The notes beneath the pieces were generated by a model. That model saw nothing but the letters and a program-made list of their open reading frames with translations, searched no databases and was not told the DNA's origin. The position numbers and the translations under genes are program-made. DNA of 64,000 bases from Undaria pinnatifida (lineage: Eukaryota; Sar; Phaeophyceae; Laminariales; Alariaceae), in NCBI GenBank assembly GCA_012845835.1, contig JABAKD010000010.1, positions 11,102,311 through 11,166,310 of the forward strand, given 5' to 3'. Below are positions 31,601 to 45,200 of the stretch, piece by piece (position 1 is the first letter of the stretch; each line of letters begins with the position of its first letter).

Positions 31601-34600
31601 ATACTAAGTTCAAGTAAATTTGTTCCAAAAAAGGGTTTGCAGTTAGTTATGAAGGCGTTCAATTGTTTCTGAGTGCGCCGGGGCTCCTCGACTGGGGAAC
31701 CATACGGTCCCCCGACAAGGCGGGGTCTGAGTAAGGCGGTATCCCGATGTAATTCGGTCAGAATCGCTTGGCGCGACTGGGGAATAATTGCACTCACTCT
31801 TGAACCGGAATGAATGAGGCTGTTTTCCCCCTACAAAGGCGGGCTTCCGCCAGTGAGGCGGGTTTCCCCGTATAAGGCGGGCTTCCACCTATAAGGCGAA
31901 TTCCCCCCTTTAAGGCGGGCTTCCCCCTATAAGGCGGGTTTCCCCCTAAAAGGCGGGCTTCCCCCTATAAGGCGGGTTTCCCCCTATAAGGCGGGTTTCC
32001 CTCTATAAGGCGGGCTTCCCCCTATAAGGCGGGTTTCCCCCTATAAGGCGGGCTTCCCCCTATAAGGCGGGTTTCCCCCTATAAGGCGGGTCATGTTTGC
32101 TCTGGCTGGCACATCACCGCCTTTCTGGGGGAACCTTCTACTATATCGTTAGAATGCTGTTTGTGCTTTTGTACGGATAACACTTTCAAGAAATGCTACC
32201 CTCCGAGATATTTGGAGGGGACGATAACTAAGAAATCTCCGAGTCAATGTATTACCCCCCCCCCCCCATTTATTCTGTACCTGGTATGTAATCGTCTCAG
32301 AAGGCGCCTTCACGAGGTCTGCAGGGACAAGCGCTAGAAGCTGCTGGCGGGGGAGCTAAATGGGACGAAATGGTCGAGGACGCGAAGCCCACCGCGATGA
32401 GGTTGAGAGGGGGAGGCGGAGGCGGTGGTGGTGGTGGTGGTGGCGGTGGTGGCGAAGGTCCTCCTTCGTCCAGCCTTCGTCCGCTGGCGCTGCACTGCGC
32501 GGAACAGTGGGTGGGCAGGGCCCGGCCGGAATGCTTGGAGGTGAGAGGCGTTTATAATGACACAGCAAAGATGTGGGGGAGGGGGGAAACTTGCCTATTG
32601 CAAGATTGAAACTTTTTTTTTTTTTCGAGTTTTTTTTTTCACAAGCCTCGAAGTGGCCAATCCAGATATTGTCGCACTTTTTTTGCGAAATAAAGAAATC
32701 CGCAAACTTTTCCAACGACAAACTAAAGAAATGCCATTGTATCCAAGATATTTTTTAATGTCGAAAACTTTTCCAAATTTCCACACAGTAAACTTTTGCC
32801 ATTTTTTGGCAAAAAGCTTGCCACGTATTATTCGTCATGTACCGGTGTGCGTGTCGTCAGAAACGGCCCTGAGTACAGTACAGAACCTCTAACAATAGGA
32901 AACACACTTGCCCAGGTTGGGTTTGTTGTTTGTGAGAGATAAAAAAACAGAAACGCGGGCTCAGGCTGGATTTCTTTTTCGACAAAGGGCGCCATCTAGA
33001 CTCACGTCCGTATGACGGCTCCAGAGTTTGTTTCCAGGTAAAATCTCAGCCTGCCTTGCTTAACTGCTCGTTTTCCTTGCAGGTGTCCTGTGTACCATCG
33101 CGTGTGCCGTGCGCGATTATAGTTACCGTGCTTTATTTTTTTTTGTGCTTGTTCGTTCTGTACGCGGTGTGATACGTGTTGGGCGAGTGTCTGTACAGCT
33201 TACAGCGCATAGATAGGTACCCGGTAGACACGTTGACACTCGTTCTCGTCGTCTTGTGACGCTTTGGACGGATCTTATTTCCGCGCCTGCGACGACGCCA
33301 ACAAGCGAACAACACCGGGCATTGACAGGCTTCACCATTCGGCGGGATAAAACACTTGGAGCATATTTGGTGCTCACTCTGAAAACCCGACGTGCTCGAT
33401 CCCGGTTTTGTAGGGATGCGAGGGTCTATGGTCTAAAGACTACGGCCATGCATGAGAATGCTCCCCCCCCCTCCTGCTCTCCCCCCCCTCCCCCGTTTCC
33501 CCGAAGGTGAGCGCCGGTGTAGGGACGTCCATCTTCGCGACCGCCTTGCGCCGATCGGTTCTCCCTGCTGCATCACCTTCTACCCCCGGCGCGGCGGCCT
33601 CTACTGACCGCGAGGCAGTGACAGCGGCCGGAGGTAGCGGCAGTAGCAGCGTTAGCTATGGGTTGAAAACGCCGGTTCCTTCGGGAGCTGGCGCGCAACC
33701 AGCGGCGGCAGGGGAGGCGGCGGCAGCGGCCGCTACTGCAACAGCAGCGGGTACCTTGTCAGATGCGGCAGGCTCTGTATCCTCGTCTTTGGGGGGGGTC
33801 GATCCTTCTTTTGCTGGCGCCCCCGGTCTTGAAGGAGGTGCGGGTGATCTCGGCGAAGCTAAGGCCGAGGTGGTAGAGCCTTGGGTAGCCGTGGGAGGCT
33901 CCTGGAGGGACGAGGATAACGTGTGCGGGTATTGGAGGTTCAGTGAGGGAGCCGAGGTTGGGCACTTGGAAGGCGAACAGAAGGTGACTGAGTTGCATGC
34001 CCGTGGGTGTAAATCGGTACAAGCATACAGCAGAGGGTGATTCTCGTCTTCTAGCTGTACAATTACGTCAGCTGTGATTTCTACGGTTTGAGTGGGCGAG
34101 GCTCAGCTTTGCAAGCTAAGTGATACGTCGGCCGCCGCGTGTTCCATGTTTCTCGATTTTTTTAATATTTGTTTTCAAAGTGAATTTTTTACTACGAATA
34201 CGTCAGCTCTGAGTTCGGTCGATGGTCACGTGAATGATCGGTTTTGCCTCTCTGCAATACTAAATGCTTTTTTAATGGTGCAGGTGGAAATCCGGGATCT
34301 GAGCAAGTTCGGATCGAACGCGGTTGTAAGAGGACGCGGGGTGCGTTTCGAGGACACGACCTCTCCGGTCGACCCGGGCGACAAGGGGAAGGTGGCAGAA
34401 GCGGTGGATGTGTGCTATCCTGACGAGGAGGTGCGTGCTGACATACCAGATGTTGTGTGCTCGGCAAATGATAAAGCTACGATCGAACCCCACACTGATG
34501 ATGATGATGATGATGACGAGTGATAATGATGTGATGATGATGAGTGATAGCAATGTGATGATGAAGACGATGATGAAAACAATGACGATGGCGACGATGA

Positions 34601-37600
34601 TGATGATGATGATGATGATGATGAAGCTGATGATGATGACGCTGATGGTGATGACGATGATGATAACGATGATGATGATGATATTGATGATGATGATGAG
34701 GATGATGATGGTAATGGTGATGACGAGGACGACGACAACGATGACGACGGTGACGACGACGACAATGATTATGACGATGCGTGCTGACACAGATTTTACT
34801 CGACAACCGACAAAGGAAGGGGTCCCTGTTGTCTTGCGCCGCGTAAATTACTTCCTCACAGTGGCCTGCATATGCCGACTATACTTTGTTCTGCCCTTTT
34901 CGAATTGATTGGCTCTAGCGTAAACCTTCGAGAAGTGCCATCACCCCTCCCCCCAAGCGCCATCCCCCGCCTTCCCCCCCCCCCGACCCTGACCCTCACT
35001 CGCCTCCAACATAGCAAACCCCGCCCCCCGGTGACGAGGATGTTTCTACCGCGGCCAAATCGGGCCCCGGTAATTACAGCCGAGGGGTATTCGTCAGGGT
35101 CGCGAGGGGGTCAAGCGTCGACGTGGGTCTGTTCCATGACGATCAGAGACGCAGCGTGGCTACGGTGGAGGCCTGGGTCAACGCCGGGGAGAAGGTGGGT
35201 GGGTGGGTGGGTCGGTGCTGCGGACGGAAAAGAGATGCGCGCGGTGTCGGTATCGGGGGCGGGGGTTACCGTCGCAATAGTAACGAAATAGCCGGTATCG
35301 GAGGCCGATATTACACACGGAAATGCGATACTCGGTGTCTTTGACGTATGTGTGGTTGCTGCCAATGTAGGTGGGTGGATGGGTGGGTTGGGTTGCCCAG
35401 GCTTGGGTTGGGGTTGGATTGGGGTTGGGTTGGGGTTGGGTCAGGTTGCGGGGTGCGGCAGCACGGGTGGGTCCGTGGATGGATGGGTGGGCGGGCGGCC
35501 TTGCGTGCTCGAATCTATTTCGAGCGAATGTGCTTCCTTTCGCCCGAGTGTGATTTTATTCGTCTGGTTGTTGCTCGGGGTCAAATCCGCCCTGAATGAC
35601 GAATGTCATAGACATGACAAACCCGTAGGCGCTGTGAAGCAGTGCTACGTGTTTGCATTTTGCGTTTTCGGGAGAGCGGGAGATTCTTGCCTTTTGTTAT
35701 TTATTAGGGCGTAGGATATGTCTTCTTCGTTGGTTGTGTTTCGTTCAAATTCGTAATGTTTCGACCGTGTTTCCTTTTTTGGCGCAGCCATCTGCTGACA
35801 AAGACATCGGTGCAGATGCGGCCGGAGCTACCGAAGGAGCAAGCGGCGACAAAGCAGCTTCTCCGTCGTCGCGACGGTTTCAGCAGGAGTTCCACGTTCT
35901 GGCGTGCCGCGTGTCTGCATCGGGGGAACACGTTTGGTCGCTGGTGGTCGAGAACAACGGTCAGGTGCATACACAGTGCCCATTTTTTTTTTTTTTCTTC
36001 ACAAAACATGCACTTTCAGCTGTGAGATCGACAGGGTTTCGTCGAGACTCGTCGTTGCAAGCTGTGTGTGGTGCTGTGGGCCACGGGCGTGTTACGGGGT
36101 GTGTGTGTCTGTGACGCATGCTTCGATAAGATCTAGCACTTTTGGGCTGAAAACGGTTTCCGGGAGATTTCCTCAACCCAAAGTCGTCAGAAAAATTTAT
36201 TGTTTAGCAATACTTATTGTTTAGCAATATTTTTCGTGGTTTACCTATAATATATATATAGGCCAGGCCATGGGATGCTTCGTTGGGTACGTAGAGCTTT
36301 TTTTTTTTTGCTTCCAAATCAATTAGTTTTTGCCTCGGAAGGCGACAAAAAATAGGGCTCCTCGAGTGAAGAGCCCCAAAACAAAAAAAAAAGAAAAAAG
36401 GTGCAACACTACCCCAGCGCTCGTCGTTGTCCTCGTCAAGAGCATAGCTCGGTGACTCCCCTTAGTGCCTTTTTACGGAAATAGAACCCTGAATAACACA
36501 AAAATCTATAGATATATATATATCAATATGTATAATTGTCGTTTTTTTCTTCCTTCAGGCACATCTCTTCGTGCTCGCACCTTTGTCCGAAACGTCGGAT
36601 GGGGTGGGCACAATTCGACCGTCGGGGTCACGTTGCCGGAGGTTTGGGCGCGATCCGTGCAGTGTGTCGCGCGTGGCAAGCCTTTTAAACTTTCCTGGCC
36701 TTGGGCACACTTGAGGCAAATCCCCGGGTTTCCGCAACATCCCCGGGGATTGGGTTTCTGCATCCCCTATCCCCGTGTACGCACGTAAGATTTGGTTGCA
36801 AACCGCGTTTTTCTGCTCGAAGAAGGTACACGTAGGCGCATTTCCATATTTTTGCACAGAGCACCGCGCTTCGATCCTGCCGCCCAGCAACAGTCCAGCT
36901 CCCTGGCAGCAGCAGCCTGCAACTCTCTGCGCGTGTGGCTGCTGTTGTTGTAGCTAATTGCTTTGATCGGAGCCTGGGATGCTCTACCCACCTATACGCC
37001 GCTACCTCTCGCTGCTGCTGCTACTGCTGCTCCTGTCAAGTGTCAAGTGACATGCCGGCGTAAAGTGTAAGGATCGTTTGAATATCATATTAGTACTCAA
37101 ACGGTCGTTATATTCATGTTCATGTTGGTGTGCTTCGTATATGTTATCGTACCATACCAAGAGAGCACAACGCTACAGCTCTGCCGCACTGCAGCAGCGG
37201 TAGGCAACACCATTCATGTGGGATCGCATATGACAGACAACAGACAACATGCGGAGAGCACAACGCTACAACCCTGCCGCACAGCAGCAGCGGTAGGCAA
37301 CGCCATTTATGTGCGCGTGGCGTGTCCTCGCTATTCTGCGGCGAGTTGCTTGTGTCGGAACCTGTCATGTGTCACCCCACCATACCACACGTTGCTGCTG
37401 TACGCAGAAGCCTTTAAAAAGAGTAATAATTTAGATAGACCAACCAACCCATCCTTATACGTTTACGTCCACCGAGGCAGTTTTTTAACGAGTATTTTTT
37501 CTGTTTTTTTTTTTGCGAAGATCGCAAATGACAGGCAGCAGCAGACAACATGCGGAGAGCAGAACGCTACTACCGTGGTTGGACCATGTGCGCGTGCCGT

Positions 37601-38688
37601 ATCCTCTCCTTAGGGCGACGAGTTGCTTTTGCCATAGCCTGTCAAGTATTGTCCTCTTGCTCCCTCGTTCTCAATAGGTGCTATTTACGTAGTACTCTAC
37701 AGTTAGCCGCATCCCACGCCACACGTGCCCCTTCTCGCTTCCTGGCGGTCCCTAACCTGGAGGTCGAAGTGTGACGCTCTTCTCGAAATCATACCGTCTA
37801 ACCGTGTAAAAGTTTGTGTGTTGTGTGTATTTTCTCAACAACAGATCGGTCGTGGGCACGTCTGTCTCGAGTACCCAAAAAGTGCTAAAAGTACTGCTAT
37901 TGAGTACACCCAGGAAGTACTGCGGGTAAAATGCGAATTCATTATTTTTCCGGGCAAGTTTTTTTTGTATGTACAAACAAATGGTCATTGCGTCCCGCAG
38001 TGATAGTAGTCATGTGTCCTTGCGCCATTCCCCTAGGCACTTCCCGGAGGGGAACCTTGTATACATATATATTCCTGTTTTTCACGAACCATACGTATTT
38101 GGTACTGATTACTAGGTTCCTCCATAATACAAGCAGCTACAGTAGTACCAGCATGTGTACAGGGTATATATATATATTTTTTTTTTAACACACATCTACT
38201 TTCCAGCTTCTGGGAAGCCGTGGTCACAGGTGTCGTCCCTTTTTCCCCCCGGTTCTTGCCTTCAATTTTTATCGCGCATAGGGTTCAGCAATCCCATCGC
38301 TCGTCGATTTTTCATCGAGTGCTGCTAACTCACGCTCTCGCACTTTCCGCAATATATACTGGGTACTGGGAATACCGCCAGTACACTGGGAATACTGCCA
38401 GTGTATTATTAGGCTCTTAGGCTTGCAGTACCTCTCTGTGGTTGACGAAGTATATGTGCGGTACATGTCTGGTACATGTAGAGCAGTGAAAAGGCAGTTT
38501 GTAATTGCCATCTCGAGGGCGAGGCCGAGGGGGTTGAAGGGAGGGGCGTTTGCGCCCCTAGGGTACCGCCTTTTGACGAAGGTCAAACCCAAATAGTTTA
38601 TGTTTTCAGCTTATCCGTTTTTGTGTCGTTGGGGACGCCAACAACGTTTTGATCCACGGGCTCATCGGCTCGCAAGAAAATCGTTATT

Positions 38689-38751
<63 letters not shown>

Positions 38752-41700
38752 TTGCTGTTGTTGTTGTTGTTGTTGTTACTGCTGTTGCTGTTGCTGTTGC
38801 TGTTGTTGCTGCTGTTGTAGTTCTCACGACAACTGGTCACAGGACGAGCTCCAGTCACCCTGCAGCGGAAGAATAACTCAGAAAAAAAAAGACACCAAAC
38901 CAAAGGAAGATCCCGTACACCTTTCCTCCCCTTACCTGTGCCGAACTGCAGCTTGCGTTTATCCCTGGACCGGGTGGCCGCCGCGATCTGGGACCAGGAT
39001 TCGTCAACGCTGCCGTCAACGAAGAGGAAAATCGCAGTAGCACCAGGATAGGCGCTCTGAAGGCGGCCGTCTACTCCGAGGTGAACAGGCGGTCGATGCC
39101 ATCGTGGCGACATGTGGTCGGCAAATGAACCCCCTTACAAAGTGCACCCACGCGTTTTTTTTTTTGCGCACACCGCTTGGGAATAGTATGGAATTTATCA
39201 CCTTTGCAAATCTAAAGGTGTGGATTGGCCATCGCGTAATATTGCCCCTGTGATGTATGCGAGGCACGTATTTTTTTCAATTGTTTTAACAACGTCAGCT
39301 GCGAGTTCGACAAATTTAGGGTCGATACTCATCTTTGCAAGCTGCGTAACACACCGGTCGCCCGTTTTTACTCATGTATGGTAGCGCTTTTCGTGTACTA
39401 TGATGACAAAAGCCTACTTGGACGCCCGTACCTTCGTGCGCTTTTTCTGTCTCACACCCCTCCCTTTTTTGTCAGCACGGAATGATGAGGGGATTATCAT
39501 CAGCCTAGGCGAACATGTTGGTAGGAAACGATGGTAAAAAGCCTCGGTGAACGTTGGGTAGGAGCTGTGTGCTTGAAGCTTGCTGCCTTTCTTTGCCCAT
39601 GGGAGTTTCGCACCGAGAAGCAAGAATATTTTTGTTCGCGCGGTGAAAGGGCCGGGCGGCTAGGGTATTAAACGCACGGCACGATTGGGCTGCGCCGAAT
39701 GTCGCTCAGGCTCACCACTTGAAAAACTGATTTTGAAAAACAAAGATAAAGGCGAAAAAAAGTAATGAAGAAATCCCACGGCTTGTACGAAGGCAGCATG
39801 AATGAAACCGTGCATCACACGGTAGAGGTATCAAGGGTATACCGTTTTTTGGCTGAAATGGTTTCTGAATGACGGGGGGCTCCCTAACCCCAATATCGTC
39901 GGAAATAGAGGTATCAAGGGTATACCGTTTTTTGGCTGAAATGGTTTCAGGATGACGGGCACTCCTTAACCCCAATATCGTCGGAAATAGAGGTATCAAG
40001 GGTATACCGTTTTTTGGCTGAAATGGTTTCTGAATGACGGGGGGCTCCTTAACCCACAATCGTCGGAAATAGAGGTATTAAGGTATACCGTTTTTTGGCT
40101 GAAATGGTTTCTGAATAACGGGGGGCTCCTTAACCCCAATATCGTCGGAAATAGAGGTATTAAGGGTATACCATTTTTTTGGCGAAAATGGTTTCAGAAT
40201 GACGGGCGCTCCCTAACCCCAATATCGTCGGAAATAGAGGTATTCAGGGTATACCGTTTTTTGGCTGAAATGGTTTCTGAATGACGGGGGGCTCCTTAAC
40301 CCACAATCGTCGGAAATAGAGGTATTCAGTTATACCGTTTTTTGGCTGAAATAGTTTCAGAGTGACGGGCGCTCCCTAACCCCAATATCGTCGGAAATAG
40401 AGGTATTAAGGTATACCGTTTTTTGGCGAAAATGGTTTCTGAATGACGGGGCTCTTCCTTAACCCCAAATCGTCGGAAATAGAGGTATTGATGTATACCG
40501 TTTTTTGGCTGAAATGGTTTCTGAATGGAGACCCCCAAATCGTCGGAAAAGTCGTGTTCTTGTTTTTGCAAAACTGAATTTTGTTTTGTATTTTGTAGGT
40601 TGTATTTTGTATTATGTGGTTTGTATTTTATTTTTTTATTACATGTTTCACACTTCTACTTTCCAGCTTCTGGACAAGCCATGGTTACAGGTGTCGTCCC
40701 TTCCCCCCCCCCCCGGTTCTTGCCTTCAATTTTTATCGCGCATAGGGTTCAGCAATCCCACTGCTCGTCGATTTTTCATCGAATGTTGCTAACTCACGCT
40801 CTCGCGCTGTCCGCAAGTCAATTTTGTGCACAAGAAAAAGTCTCCACGAAATGATACGTGCATGTGCTCGGGGGGGCTCGAACTCACGAAACTGACCAAT
40901 ACCAGGCTCGAGACTAACCTGATACGCCACCGGGGCGACCGGCATTATTATAAAGTGCCTTGGCCGCGGGTTTGTACATCGTATTTTGGCCCTTTTTTTT
41001 TGCTCCAAACATGACTTTTTTTTTCGGGTTAGAGGTATGTATGTAGAGTAGACCTCCTCGAGTGCACCTCTCTTCCGTAGTACTTCAAGTATGAACCTTT
41101 CAGCGATATTGGGCCGTTCCTCAGTTGAGCCCCGAGTGGCCATTGAACTCGTTGAAGCTGTCATCCATGTGCAAGTCCGCCTCACAAGCTGTTGTTAGTA
41201 GGATGCAGCTCACCCTTCATGCGACTCGCCCTTTTCGCGGACAAACCACCTCAATACGAAAGGATTTTTTTTCCCGGTAGATTCATGAGCTCGTGAAACG
41301 ACATAGGTCCGTCAACACCCCACAGCGATTCGCGCTTGGTGCAAGCAATGTCTGCCTGGTTGGTGAAAACCCGACGTGCTCCGTCCCGGCATAGTAGGGA
41401 TGCGAGGATCTATGGTTATACACGACTACGGCGATGCACAAACTGAGTACCCCCCTCCCCGCCCCCCCCCCCCCCGCGTCAGCAGAAAAAGCAGGTTTCA
41501 CAAAAAAGTGCTACTTCATATACCCGTATCGTAGCCCTCGTCGTGCCACGCTTTAGGGCCATCTCACCCATCCCCGCCGCCGCCCCGCCGCCCCGCCGCC
41601 CCGCCCACCAACGGCACCTCCTATCTATCTTGGACAGCCTGCAGCGTTTTCGTGGGACAGGTGGACGCATGTCGCGGTGACCATGGATACTTCTCGGGAC

Positions 41701-42225
41701 GAGAGCTCGGCGGAAGTCAGGTTGTTTTTGGACGGCCACGCGGTGGGGTCGGGGGTCTGCAGGTTTAACAAAGTGAGCAGAAAAAAGGAAAATATCGTCC
41801 ACGCTCCGACCTTTTTTTTCTTTTTTTTTTTCTTCTCTTATAATCAGGTCAACCTTTTGACGAGGAGTCAAACCAACTAATCGTTAACGCTGTTTTAACA
41901 CTGTATTTCTGTTTGGGGGGAAACACGCTTGCGATTTTCGCCTGGATTATCTTATAGTTGGAATAGAGGTAAGATTGAGGGAAGGTCTTGTCTAAGTACA
42001 TTTTGATTGGTCGACCAAAAGGGTCTGCATTGGCAACTTTTTTTTTTCGTATCATCAATAGCCCTTCTTTTTCCGCTGGATTGTTTTCCTCTAAATCTTC
42101 CTGCGTTTTTTTCCCATGCTGTTTTCAACTACTGTATTGTTTTCTCCAAAAACTCGGCTGCAGCTCTAACAGGGTTATGCGTCAATGGTAAAGCTCAGGC
42201 CACCTACTGCCGAACCAACCAACCC

Positions 42226-42265
<40 letters not shown>

Positions 42266-45200
42266 ATCAATCAATCAGTTAATCAATTAATCAACCAATC
42301 AATCAATCAATCAACCAATCAATCAATCAAAATCAATCCGAACCCGTGAACCAAATCAGCGACCTCAGCCCTCGCCAGCATGCAGCGATCATGAACCACG
42401 CACCGCACATTTTTCTGCAGTCTTTTAGGTTGTCGTTCGACGAGTGCTGCGGACAGGGGCAACGCTTGTTTTTGCCCGAAACGGTTTTTGGTTTTCTGAA
42501 TGACGGGGGGCTTCCTTAACCCAAAGTCGTCGGAAATAGACGTATTAAGGTGTACCTTTTTTTGGCATGATTTTCGATGTTTTTATTTAGACCATAGGGT
42601 TGATTGTGTGTTCATCGGAGGTACGACGAGCCGAGTTTTAACCCCCCCTCCCCCTCCCGGATAATTTTTTTGAGAGCGATCTGAGAGCTCAAGTTAGGAA
42701 CTTGAGAATGAGAAAGCGGTGCAACCTCTGCCGTTTCATGTTTCGAGCTGAAACGCATGCTCGACTGACCCAACTAGTTATCAATACCAGGTAGTATCGT
42801 TGGAGTAAACAGTATGCCAAGGGCTTTTTCGCGTGTCAAAAGCCCGACCAGCCGGTCGAGTAATGAGGTTTCCTCGCAGGTCGAGTCGGGTCAGGTCTGG
42901 AGATTTGTTGGATATCACGCGCCGGGTCGGGTCACTCCGACCAGATCCGACCCGCGAAAAGCGACCTGACCAGTGAAATGCCCTTGGCATATACATATAC
43001 CGTCGTGTGTTTTTTGGCAGCATGCGCTGTGTAGCCTAGGCCACCATGCGATGGTTGATCGTGCTGCACTATCTCTTTTGTCTCAAGGTCGAGGTGTTGG
43101 GCGATGTAGAGAGTTCTTCAAGCGAGGAAAGGGTCTCAGAAACAATTTTTTTGCCTCTACGGTAGCATTCATCTCTGGTGTTTGTCAATTGTCTCTTCCC
43201 CTCCCCCCCTCCCCGTGCACGCCATTCTACATGTCCTCTCAGGTGCGGCAGTTCTCACTCTCTGAGACGTGGATGGTTCTCGGTCCCGATCTGGTAAGCT
43301 GGAAGCTGACGGAGGCGCGGGTGTGGGCTATGCTGCGCGACGAAGAAGCTCTGCAGGCGAGCAAATGCGCACTTTTTTTGGCTGTCGGCGTGTGTCAGAA
43401 ATAGGCCTTTTACGCGTCGTCTGTACCAACTCTGTGAAGCTGCCCGCGGGTAAAAATAAAATGATACTGCTGTGCGCGTTTGTCTGTACAGTGGTTTTTG
43501 TAGCCCGTCCCCGCGTCAGAAAGAGTTGTTTGTGTCATCTGTTCCAACGTTTTCGAAGCCGTCCGCGTGTCAGGTCAGGGGTAAAACCGTGTGCGTCATC
43601 TGTTGCCAACATTTTTTATGCAGCTGTCTACCTGTCAGAAATAAGCTGTGCGCGTCGTCTCTTTATGAACATGTATGTTTGGTACAGGCTGGTTGAAGAA
43701 AAAAATATATATATATCTCCCCCACGAATACCGCTCGCAATGTCTAGTCAAAGAGTGAAAAGTGGGTATCGTAGTGACCCCCGGGGCCAGTGGAAGAGGG
43801 TGACATGGCCAAAAAAAGTTTGCCGGCCTCCGGCTGTCTCTTGGAGCGAAAGTCGTATCGACCCAATCACAGGCCTATGATGTTTTCAACAATATTCAGG
43901 CTTTTTCCCAGCGGGGTCGAAGAAACAAAATGCGCCGCACTTTTGCACGATCCGGTTGGACGTACTTCAAGGCATGTCTGTAGAAAAAATTCGCGCAAAA
44001 AATCGAAGATCTGACCTGCCTGTGTTCAATTCAACATTAGGCATACTCTAGCGGAAAAACTGGACCCTACACTAAAACCAAGCCATTTGAAGGAAATCAC
44101 GTATCTTACTCAGTTTTACGCACAAAAGTCCAAATGTCCACGCCGGTTATGAGAGATAGACCCTGAAATTTTGCACACGTGTTCTACATGCCCATCCTGA
44201 GGTCTGGTCCACGGGAGGGGGGTTTCTTTCTTTTTCTTCGCCGAAAAAAAAATGGGCTACAAGTATGGTGGTCTGCATTTTTCGGGAAATATTAACTGAC
44301 GAAAAATCAGACAACGAAAAGAAGTAAAAAATACATCGGGTGAGGTCTTCGCAAGGGCACATAGAAGACGTGTTGCAAAACGTTACGGCCTGAATCGAAA
44401 AAACGGCGTGGACATTCGCCGGGGAATAAATTTGGTTTTTTTAACGTCAACCGGCCTGTAGCCGTCCGCGTGTCGGAGATGAGCTGTGCGAGTCATCGTA
44501 TGGACCAAGCACTCTTTTTGTAGCTGTCCGCGTTTCACGAATAAGCTGCGCGTTTCATCTGCACCAACCTTTTTGTGGCTGTCAAGGGTGTCATGAATAC
44601 TTGATTTAATATAATATTCCAACAAACGTCAGCTGTGAGTTCGACAAATTTAGGGTCGATACTCATCTTTGCAAAGCTGCGTACGATACTCATCTTTGCA
44701 AAGCTGCGTAATACATCGATCAGTCGTCCGTTTTCAGTAAGTTTTCAAGAGTCAACACCTACTATAAAGTTACATTTTATTAGAATACTTACCATGCATG
44801 ACCCAAGTGTTGGATTGGTAACACATCAATATTTCCCGTGCAATATCGTGCTTGATATTTTTTTTTGTTTGCACAACGCACTGTTGGTTGACAGCACTTG
44901 TCGTGCGCTTTTATCTTTATTTATACCACGCGCCGTTGCTTTTGCAGGACTGGAAGGATAACTCCCTCTCCCTTGCCGAGGCGAAGAAAGCAAGGCTCAT
45001 CATCCGCGCCGTGTCTAAATCGAAGATTTCACCTTCCACTCCCAGTGGACCTGCTGGACAGATGTCTGGAAGGCTTGCCCCACCCCCTGGCTCCGGCCCC
45101 GGTTCCTCAACGAAGTCAAGGTGAAAAGACTGACTTGTGTGTGTGTGTTTTTTAACAACTTAGGGTCTCACGAGAAGAGTTCCCAACTCGTGTTTACGGT

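Noticed and set aside
2001..33983. Coatomer alpha/beta-prime or IFT identity for the first part
   Set aside because: Same general two-propeller plus solenoid plan, but the motif string [15 protein letters not shown] and KKARLIIR fits TWD40-1/TTRAY1 better.
34272..34908. Met/Thr-, Ser- and His-rich frames
   Set aside because: Trinucleotide array after the exon 24 donor; the exon ends at a clean GAG|gtgcgt.
43290..43300. GT donor (GATCTG|gtaagc) inside exon 29
   Set aside because: It would delete the EARVW closing strand of LamG, which is in frame and well formed.
33507..43356. A BEACH-family protein because of the LamG fold
   Set aside because: No PH-BEACH motifs anywhere; the WD40 part is at the wrong end.
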